DNA from: Burkholderiales bacterium
Lineage (GTDB): Bacteria; Pseudomonadota; Gammaproteobacteria; Burkholderiales; SG8-39
Reading direction: 5' to 3'
DNA: 52,006 nt
NCBI GenBank assembly: GCA_014860395.1
Contig: JACZJU010000267.1
Span: 1-52,006, forward strand
Position 1 is the first letter of the stretch, and every line of letters starts with the position of its first letter. Of the stretch, positions 38,094-44,061 are shown piece by piece. Under the pieces are notes generated by a model that ran no database searches, was not told the DNA's origin, and saw only the letters and a list, made by a program, of their open reading frames with translations. Position numbers and translations under genes: made by a program.

Positions 38094-38705
38094 CTAGAGC
38101 CGGCCGAGCTTCTGCCTGAGGCGCGAAAGCGTCTCAGGCGTGAGGTTGAGGTAGGCCGCCAGCTCCTTTTTCGGTATGCGCTCGAGCAGTTCCGGGTGCT
38201 TGCGCTTGAAGCGCGACAGTCGACCGGGCGCATCGAGCAAATGCAGGGTGATGGTATGCGCCATTACTTCGGACATCAGGCTCATGACCTCGTATTCGAA
38301 GTGCGACTTGACGTCCGCATGGCGCTCGAGAAAACCGACCCAGTGCTGCATCGAGAGCTTGGCGACGCGCACCTTGGTCACGGCGACGATGCTGTAAGGC
38401 ATCGGGGTGTGCAGGCGCCATGCGGCGTAAGAGGTATCCATGTTGGTCTCCGCGGCAAAGCGCAATATCATCTCTTTCCCGTTCGGGTCGCTAACCATGC
38501 GCTTGAGGATGCCGTCGAGAATGAAGAACTGCTCCATCGCGCTGTGCCCCTGAGGCACCAGCAGGTCGCCCTTGCCGAAGTCGGAGATTTCCAGCAGCGA
38601 CTCAAGGTCGTCCCATGACTGCTGACGCATGTCCTTGAGCACCATGCTTTGCCGTAGTTGCAGGCGGATGGTGTTGTGCTGCGGATGGGAGTCGATAGAT
38701 GACAT
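38094..38705 (-). CDS. Crp/Fnr-family transcription regulator without cysteines
   Basis: This 203-residue protein has a cyclic-nucleotide-type beta-roll (about 20-115), a long dimer helix (about 125-155) and a C-terminal helix-turn-helix (about 177-200). The recognition helix reads LTPETLSRLRQKL: E191, S194 and R195 match the E-x-x-S-R triad with which FNR contacts TTGA half-sites. There is not one cysteine, so an FNR-type Fe-S sensor is ruled out. The canonical cAMP-binding FGE...R-S/T pattern is also not seen, so the signal is unknown. I chose ATG 38705; GTG/ATG starts up to 38750 would run into the operator. Confidence 0.88.
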   Translation of the reverse strand: MSSIDSHPQHNTIRLQLRQSMVLKDMRQQSWDDLESLLEISDFGKGDLLVPQGHSAMEQFFILDGILKRMVSDPNGKEMILRFAAETNMDTSYAAWRLHTPMPYSIVAVTKVRVAKLSMQHWVGFLERHADVKSHFEYEVMSLMSEVMAHTITLHLLDAPGRLSRFKRKHPELLERIPKKELAAYLNLTPETLSRLRQKLGRL

Positions 38706-38733
38706 TCGGTGATCCGGGCGGATGCGAGCGCAA

Positions 38734-38763
38734 ATTAAAAGCGAAATCATTGACCTCAGTCAA
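38734..38763 (-). promoter_or_regulatory. Promoter of crp/fnr gene with FNR-type palindrome over -35
   Basis: On the minus strand TTGACT (38763-38758) and TTTAAT (38739-38734) form a sigma-70-like promoter with an 18-base spacer. The -35 is part of a perfect palindrome TTGAC-CTCA-GTCAA (38750-38763), about 45 bases before the ATG. A protein bound there would block RNA polymerase, suggesting negative autoregulation. The -35 alone explains one half-site, but not the second. Confidence 0.6.
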
Positions 38764-39120
38764 GGTGCGCAAGCGGTCGAATTTCTTAGTATAGCCGCTG
38801 CAATGAATCGTCGCACGTGGACGCATGAGTAAGGGGCGGACAGGATACCACAGCATCCGAGTACTATAGCCGCGCTAGAATTTAGGCGTGCCGCATGGGA
38901 ACCGTTGAACTGCAATTTTCCGCAGGCAGCGAGCTCAAGCAGGTAAGCGGCGGACAGTTGTCCGATGCTGGCGCAACACAAGCGCGAGGTGGTCACCAAC
39001 TTCGATGTCTGAGAGTCGGGTACCTCGAACCAAACGATGTGTAAATGATTTACAAATGACCCGGCCTAAGGTGCGGGCGAACCCGCGCAAGCGGAAATGA
39101 ACACAGGAGGGGGATCTAGC
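38764..39120. other. Divergent spacer upstream of the formyl-CoA transferase gene
   Basis: No gene is seen in the 415 bases between the crp/fnr start and the transferase start (38706-39120). Besides the crp promoter it holds a palindrome at 39040-39054. The remainder (about 38790-39030) contains nothing I can name. Confidence 0.6.
39040..39054 (+). promoter_or_regulatory. TGTAAA-TGA-TTTACA palindrome before CoA-transferase gene
   Basis: This perfect 6-3-6 inverted repeat lies 66 bases before the ATG of the transferase gene. It differs from the TTGA-type boxes. It could be an operator for a different regulator; no -10 element at a fitting distance is convincing. Confidence 0.4.
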
Positions 39121-40392
39121 ATGGAAGCACTCAAGGGAGTTCGTATTCTCGACATGACCCATGTGCAGGCCGGGCCGACCTGTTCGCAGTTGCTCGCGTG
39201 GATGGGCGCGGACGTGATCAAGTTCGAAAATCCGCAGGGCGATGCCACGCGCGGCCAGCTGCGCGATGTGCCCAACGCCGACAGCCTGTATTTCACCATG
39301 CTCAACTGCAATAAGCGCTCGATCACGGTGAACATGAAATCGGCTGAAGGCAAGGCGGTTTTCGTCGACCTGCTGAAGAAGTGCGACATCATCATGGAGA
39401 ATTTCGGACCGGGCGTACTCGACCGCTTCGGTTTCACCTGGGAGAAAATCCACGAGATCAATCCGCGCATTGTCATGGGTTCGATCAAGGGTTTCGGCTC
39501 GTCCGGGCCCTACGCCGAGTTCAAGGCCTATGAGAACGTGGCGCAGGCGATGGGCGGCGCGATGAGCACCACCGGGGTCCCCGATGGGCCGCCATTCGTC
39601 ACCGGCGCACAGATCGGCGACTCCGGGACCGGGCTGCATCTGGCGATCGGACTGCTGGCCGCGCTGCATCAGGCGAACCGGACCGGGGAGGGACAGTACG
39701 TCGAAGTGGCGATGATGGACGGCGTGATGAACCTGTGCCGGGTCAAGTTCCGCGACCACCAGCGCCTGACGCGCGGCGATATGCCGGAGTATTCGGTGCC
39801 CACTTATCAGGGCATGGGAGAGGTGCCGCGCGCCGGCAACGACTCCGGTGGCGGCCAGCTCGGCAACGCAATCCACTGCAAGCCGCATGGCGCGAACGAT
39901 TGGCTCTACGTGGTCGTGCAGGAAGCGGTCTGGGGCGCGCTGGCGAAGCGCATCGGTCCGGATCTGGGCATGCCCGATCTCGCGACGGATCCGCACTTCG
40001 CTACCATTGGCGAGCGGCGCAAGAACCAGCAGCTCATGTGGACGCTGATCAATAAGTTCGCCGAGAACCACACCAAACGCGAATTCATGGCGATTCTGAA
40101 TCCGCTCGATGTGCCCTGTGGTCCTATCATGTCGACCGAGGATCTCGCCAACGACGAACATATACGCGGCCGTGAAATGTGGGTCGAGCTCGACCATCCC
40201 CAGCGCGGCAAGTGGTGGAATGTCGGCATGCCGATCAAGCTGTCCGCATCCCCGGCGAAAATCGAGCGCTCGCCGCTGCTGGGCGAGCATACGGAGGAAG
40301 TGCTCAAGCAAGTGCTGGGCTACGACGAGGCGAAGTTCGCGGCGCTAAAGACCTCGGGTGCCTTCAGCGCGCCGCCGAAGAAAAAGGCGTAA
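39121..40392 (+). CDS. frc: Family III CoA-transferase, probable formyl-CoA transferase
   Basis: This 423-residue CaiB/BaiF enzyme moves CoA between carboxylic acids. It resembles formyl-CoA:oxalate CoA-transferase: VLDMTHVQAGPTCSQ-type start, ADSLYFTMLNCNKRSI, ENFGPGVLDRFGFTW, the catalytic aspartate D167 in QIGDSGTGLH, a glycine-rich loop NDSGGGQLG and PCGPIMSTEDLANDEH. Formyl-CoA transferases activate oxalate using formyl-CoA. No oxalyl-CoA decarboxylase gene is in the window, so the acceptor acid is open. Start ATG 39121 has GGAGGGGG upstream. The next gene is a formyl-THF hydrolase-like enzyme, which also points to formyl chemistry. Confidence 0.85.
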   Translation: MEALKGVRILDMTHVQAGPTCSQLLAWMGADVIKFENPQGDATRGQLRDVPNADSLYFTMLNCNKRSITVNMKSAEGKAVFVDLLKKCDIIMENFGPGVLDRFGFTWEKIHEINPRIVMGSIKGFGSSGPYAEFKAYENVAQAMGGAMSTTGVPDGPPFVTGAQIGDSGTGLHLAIGLLAALHQANRTGEGQYVEVAMMDGVMNLCRVKFRDHQRLTRGDMPEYSVPTYQGMGEVPRAGNDSGGGQLGNAIHCKPHGANDWLYVVVQEAVWGALAKRIGPDLGMPDLATDPHFATIGERRKNQQLMWTLINKFAENHTKREFMAILNPLDVPCGPIMSTEDLANDEHIRGREMWVELDHPQRGKWWNVGMPIKLSASPAKIERSPLLGEHTEEVLKQVLGYDEAKFAALKTSGAFSAPPKKKA

Positions 40393-40442
40393 CCTTTGAG
40401 ACGGCATCAGCGTCCCTGAGGCCTCCCTGGACTAGGAAAACT

Positions 40443-40497
40443 CGAGGGGAAACGCCCCGAAGGAAGTCCCCGCAGGGGATATCCCCTCATTTTTATT
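40443..40497 (+). promoter_or_regulatory. Alternating G/C-run leader with possible attenuator
   Basis: Between the CoA-transferase and formyl-THF hydrolase genes, five runs of four G or C alternate (GAGGGG, GCCCCG, TCCCCG, AGGGGA, TCCCCTC). They allow mutually exclusive stems. The last one, GGGGATATCCCC, is followed by TCATTTTTATT and could terminate. It may be an attenuator; no known riboswitch fold is recognised. Confidence 0.4.
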
Positions 40498-40542
40498 GAA
40501 CTCGCAGAGCAACGCGAACTACTTACCGCAGAGGACGAAATC

Positions 40543-41463
40543 ATGCGTATTGCAATCATCGGTCAGCAAGACTTTGGCAAGGCGGTCCTGGAAGCTTTTC
40601 TTGCGCGCGGCGATGAGGTAGCCGCCGTGTTTTGCGCGCCGGAAAAAGAAGGGGCCCGCCCCGATGCGCTACGCGCCGCCGCCGAGGAGAAAGGGCTCAA
40701 GGTCTACCAGTTCAAGTCTCTGCGCGCGCCCGAAGCGGCGCAGGCGCTGGTCGCGGCAAAGGCCGATATCGGCATCATGGCCTTCGTGCTGCAGTTCGCG
40801 CCGCAGGAATTCGTCGGCATTCCGAAGAACGGCACCATCCAGTATCACCCGTCGCTGCTGCCCAAGTTCCGCGGTCCTTCTTCGATCAACTGGCCCATTA
40901 TCAAGGGCGAAGCCGAAACCGGCCTCACCATTTTCCGCCCGTCCGACGGCCTGGACGAAGGCGCGGTGATTCTGCAGAAAAGGACGCCGGTCAGCGCGGA
41001 CGATACGCTAGGCACGGTCTATTTCGACCGCCTGTTCCCCATGGGCGTCGCAGCCATGCTCGAGGCGACGGACCTGGTCGTCGCCGGCAAGCACAAAGAA
41101 TTGATACAGGACGAATCCCAGGCGAGCTACGAGGGCTGGTGCCGCGAGGGCGAAGCCAGGATCAACTGGGCCAGCCACGTCGATTTTATCCATAACCTGA
41201 TCCGCGGCTGCGACCCCGCGCCTGGGGCATGGACCACCTACAAAGGCGAAAAGCTGCAGTTGTTTGGGTCGAAGAAGCACTTGGTGCGCACCTTTGGCGC
41301 GGTCAGGGGCAAGGTGGGCGAGGTCATCGCTGTCAGCTCCGACAGCATGGTCATTACCGCCCAGGGAGGGCAGATCGAGGTTGCCAAGGGCAAACTCGGC
41401 AGCGGCAAGAAGGTATCGCCGGCCGATTTGGGAATTGCCGCGGGAACGATACTGGGCAGCTAG
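40543..41463 (+). CDS. Stand-alone 10-formyl-THF hydrolase/formyltransferase-like protein
   Basis: This 306-residue protein matches, over its whole length, the N-terminal hydrolase domain of 10-formyltetrahydrofolate dehydrogenase (ALDH1L1) better than Met-tRNA formyltransferase. Shared features are IIGQQDFG, YHPSLLPKFRGPSSINW with the catalytic histidine H102, SDGLDEGAVILQK with the catalytic aspartate D138 and IRGCDPAPGAWTTYKGEKL. The carrier and aldehyde dehydrogenase domains of the large enzyme are missing. In the large enzyme this domain passes formyl to a phosphopantetheine arm. Here it follows a formyl-CoA transferase gene, so free CoA could be the acceptor, but simple hydrolysis is also possible. 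Confidence 0.82.
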   Translation: MRIAIIGQQDFGKAVLEAFLARGDEVAAVFCAPEKEGARPDALRAAAEEKGLKVYQFKSLRAPEAAQALVAAKADIGIMAFVLQFAPQEFVGIPKNGTIQYHPSLLPKFRGPSSINWPIIKGEAETGLTIFRPSDGLDEGAVILQKRTPVSADDTLGTVYFDRLFPMGVAAMLEATDLVVAGKHKELIQDESQASYEGWCREGEARINWASHVDFIHNLIRGCDPAPGAWTTYKGEKLQLFGSKKHLVRTFGAVRGKVGEVIAVSSDSMVITAQGGQIEVAKGKLGSGKKVSPADLGIAAGTILGS

Positions 41464-41950
41464 CTGAACCAGAACCCGTTTCATTCGCTACCCCGGCGGG
41501 GTAGGCGTGAGCGGGATACGGCTCGCAGGATCAGGAAAACCCTTGCCGCCCGGCAAGGGTTTTTGTTTTTTCAGTGGGCGCGTCGCAGTCATCCGTCGCT
41601 ACCCTTTGCATCGCGCAGGGCAATCGGTCCAGGCACTCGTCAGGAGAATCAGCAAAAAACATTTGACTAATCTAATAATTAACTGCAAGAATGAGCATTA
41701 TCACTATGTTTATAAATAAGACTTACCTTCGCCGTTCAAAGTAGGAGCAGCAGGCGATAAACGGGGGTGTGCGGGAGGCGCCGATGTGGTGCGCAGCAAC
41801 GCTGGAAGGCGCTGTCGTGCGCGGGGCGCGTAGTCGTTTTGCCTTCGCGGAAATAGCACAAGTGCTTGGGCTAATGTCGTAAAATGCCTTCACAATTGGG
41901 TAGATAGCTGGGCGTTGCCAAAAGAAAATCAGGGATGCAGGGGGCCGGGC
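41464..41950. other. Spacer between C1 island and signalling block
   Basis: These 487 bases have no gene I can support. Near the start lie a CTACCCC-GGC-GGGGTAG stem (41488-41504) and a strong terminator. An A/T-rich stretch at 41640-41720 contains TTGACT (41663-41668), a possible -35 element, without a convincing -10. Confidence 0.6.
41536..41570 (+). terminator. Intrinsic terminator after formyl-THF hydrolase gene
   Basis: AAAACCCTTGCCG and its complement pair perfectly (41536-41548 with 41551-41563) and run into a T-rich tail TTTTGTTTTTT. This is the clearest rho-independent terminator in the window and marks the end of the C1 island. Confidence 0.88.
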
Positions 41951-42196
41951 ATGACAAAAGCGGGATTTTGGAAGACCGAATGGCTTCTCGGGGCTGCCGC
42001 CATTATTTGTATCGTCTTGCGCTACCGCGCGGGTGACCTTATTCCCGGCCTGCTGGCTTTCCTCGACAAGGCGCAGACCGGGCACGCCGACCAGCGTCAC
42101 CAGACCGACGCCGAGCGCGCCGCCACGTTGCGCGCCGTGTTCGGCGGCGCTGGTGTCGAGAAGCCGGTGTCCAGGATGTGCGCCGCATGGATCTGA
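41951..42196 (+). CDS. Small membrane ORF, possible remnant of CHASE2 kinase N-terminus
   Basis: This 81-residue frame begins MTKAGFWKTEWLLGAAAIICIV, with one likely membrane helix (about 10-27). That start resembles the first residues of CHASE2-type serine/threonine kinases, which often sit beside PP2C and FHA genes. The rest (LLAFLDKAQTGHADQRHQ...) shows no domain. AGGGGG lies a few bases before the ATG, and the stop overlaps the phosphatase start by ten bases, which suggests coupling. It may be a genuine small protein, a deletion remnant, or chance. Confidence 0.4.
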   Translation: MTKAGFWKTEWLLGAAAIICIVLRYRAGDLIPGLLAFLDKAQTGHADQRHQTDAERAATLRAVFGGAGVEKPVSRMCAAWI

Positions 42197-43011
42197 GCCA
42201 AGTCCTGGAGATCGCCAGCCATACCGACCCTGGCATGGTGCGCTCGCACAACGAGGACTCGATCGCCCTGGTCGCAGACAAGGGTCTGGTGGTGCTGGCC
42301 GACGGCATGGGAGGCTACAATGCCGGTGAGGTGGCGAGCGGCATGGCCACCACCGTGCTCACCACGGAATTGCGTCAATTGCTCGACGATCACGCGCCCT
42401 ACGAGGTCGATCCGAAAAGCGGACAGAAAGCTGCGCTGAAGATGCTGCAGCAACAGATTGCCAAGGCCAATACCTCGATCTACCAGGCTTCGCAGAGCCA
42501 GCCGCAGTATGCGGGCATGGGCACTACGCTGGTGGTGGCGCTGTTTTATGACAACAAGGTGATGGTGGCGCATATCGGCGATTCGCGCTTATACCGGATG
42601 CGCGGCGACGAGTTCACGCAAGTGAGCAAGGACCATTCATTGCTGCAGGAGCAGATCGACGCCGGTATGCTTACCAAGCAGCAGGCGAGGCACTCGTCGA
42701 ACAAGAACCTGGTCACGCGGGCGTTGGGGATCGATCCGGCGGTGGAGCCGGAGATCCACGAATACGACACACGGGTCGGCGACATCTTTTTGCTGTGCTC
42801 CGACGGGCTGTCCGACATGGTGAGCGACGAGGACATCGGCATGGCGCTGCAGGCGCTGGGCGCCAACCTGAATCTGGCGGTGCAGCAGCTGGTGCAGATG
42901 GCCAACGACAACGGCGGACGCGACAACGTGTCGGTGATTCTGATAAAGATCTTGCGTGAATACCCGGCCGCGCAGGGGTTGGCATCGAAAATTTTCGGAT
43001 GGTTTAGATAG
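42187..43011 (+). CDS. PP2C-type serine/threonine phosphatase
   Basis: This 274-residue soluble phosphatase of the PPM family would remove phosphate from Ser/Thr in proteins. The metal-binding motifs are complete: RSHNEDSIAL, ADGMGGYNAGEVAS, GTTLVVALF, AHIGDSRLY, LCSDGLSDMVSDEDI and GGRDNVSVILI. I chose ATG 42187, with AGGA upstream; GTG 42178 is possible. The next gene encodes an FHA protein, the usual phosphothreonine-binding partner. The expected kinase gene is not in this window. Confidence 0.93.
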   Translation: MDLSQVLEIASHTDPGMVRSHNEDSIALVADKGLVVLADGMGGYNAGEVASGMATTVLTTELRQLLDDHAPYEVDPKSGQKAALKMLQQQIAKANTSIYQASQSQPQYAGMGTTLVVALFYDNKVMVAHIGDSRLYRMRGDEFTQVSKDHSLLQEQIDAGMLTKQQARHSSNKNLVTRALGIDPAVEPEIHEYDTRVGDIFLLCSDGLSDMVSDEDIGMALQALGANLNLAVQQLVQMANDNGGRDNVSVILIKILREYPAAQGLASKIFGWFR

Positions 43012-43026
43012 CACGAGGATAACGCT

Positions 43027-43857
43027 ATGGCGAAGTTGATACTCAGTATGGACGGTCTGGTGCTCAAGGAAATCCTGCTTTCCAAGGAGCGCACCACCAT
43101 CGGGCGCAAACCGCACAATGATATCCAGATCGACAATCTGGCCGTCAGCGGCGAGCACGCCGTAATCGTGACCATACTCGCGGATTCGTTCCTCGAAGAT
43201 CTGGGCAGCACCAACGGCACCTTCGTCAACGGCAAGACTGTTAAAAAGCATTTCCTGCAGAACAACGACGTGATCGAGCTCGGCAAGTACAAGCTCAAGT
43301 ACATCAGCGAAGCGCTCCCAGGGGCCACCAAGGCCGCCGATTTCGAGAAGACCATGGTGCTGCGCCCTGGGGCGATGAGGAAGCCAGCGGAAACGCCGCC
43401 TGCGGCCGCCGCCGGCGCGGCCTCCTTGGGACAGGCCTTGACCCCGCCGGCAGGCACGCCTGCGGTGGCGGGCGCGCCTGCCGGCGTAGGCACGTCCAAA
43501 TCGCACGCCGACACCCAGGTCGGCGTTACCGCTGCGTCGGTGGCTGCGGCCCCGGCATCCGCGCCCGCGCCCGCCCCGGCGGAGGCACCGGTGCGGCGCG
43601 CCACCCTGAAGCTTCTTTCCGGCGGCAATGTCGGCAAGGAGATGGAACTCACCAAGCCGCTCACCACGCTGGGCAAGCCGGGCGTGCAGGTCGCGGTGAT
43701 CACGCGTCGACCGCAAGGTTTCTTCATCACCCACGTCGAAGGCGCCAACAGGCCGATGATCAACGGCAATCCGATTGAGCTGCAAGCGCATGCACTCAAT
43801 GATCACGACATGATCGAGCTTGCCGGGGTGAAGGTCGAATTCTTCTTCAAGACCTGA
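43027..43857 (+). CDS. FHA-domain protein with two FHA-like modules
   Basis: This 276-residue protein has an N-terminal FHA domain (about 1-95) with the phosphothreonine-binding pattern IGRKPHNDIQIDN, SGEHAVI and DLGSTNGTFVNG. An Ala/Pro-rich linker (about 118-190) leads to a second, weaker FHA-like module (about 195-275, with LGKPGVQVAVITRRPQGFFITH and NDHDMIEL). FHA domains bind phosphothreonine peptides and recruit partners. It lies 15 bases after the PP2C gene. The second module lacks the usual serine and asparagine residues and may be structural. Confidence 0.9.
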   Translation: MAKLILSMDGLVLKEILLSKERTTIGRKPHNDIQIDNLAVSGEHAVIVTILADSFLEDLGSTNGTFVNGKTVKKHFLQNNDVIELGKYKLKYISEALPGATKAADFEKTMVLRPGAMRKPAETPPAAAAGAASLGQALTPPAGTPAVAGAPAGVGTSKSHADTQVGVTAASVAAAPASAPAPAPAEAPVRRATLKLLSGGNVGKEMELTKPLTTLGKPGVQVAVITRRPQGFFITHVEGANRPMINGNPIELQAHALNDHDMIELAGVKVEFFFKT

Positions 43858-44010
43858 TCAGCCGCAGCCGGCAACGCGGTCGGTCGCTTCAGGATCGTTG
43901 TAACCAGTCCTGAATTTCTGGAAATGTGTGAAAAAATGTCGCTTATTCCACATTAGGCTACAAGAAACCGCTGCAAAATGCGTTCTGCAACGCGCCGATT
44001 TCGGTGCGCT

Positions 44011-44031
44011 CGAGGGGAGGAGGTCCCCTCG
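44011..44031 (+). promoter_or_regulatory. Hairpin in leader of adenylate cyclase gene
   Basis: CGAGGGGA and TCCCCTCG pair over 8 bp around GGAGG, followed by TCTTGTT, ending 30 bases before the TTG start. The GGAGG sits in the loop and is not the ribosome binding site used (AAGGAG at about 44051). Attenuation is possible. Confidence 0.4.
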
Positions 44032-44061
44032 TCTTGTTCCAGGCTCTGGGAAGGAGATGGC

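Noticed and set aside
41685..41745. Fur-like half-site (ATTATCA) followed by a 12-codon frame resembling the start of an outer-membrane receptor
   Set aside because: Only one half of the Fur pattern matches and the frame stops at once; it may be a gene relic, but the evidence is too thin.
43905..43965. CRP-type site before the adenylate cyclase gene
   Set aside because: TGTGA is present as one half only; the other half does not match, so no operator was called.
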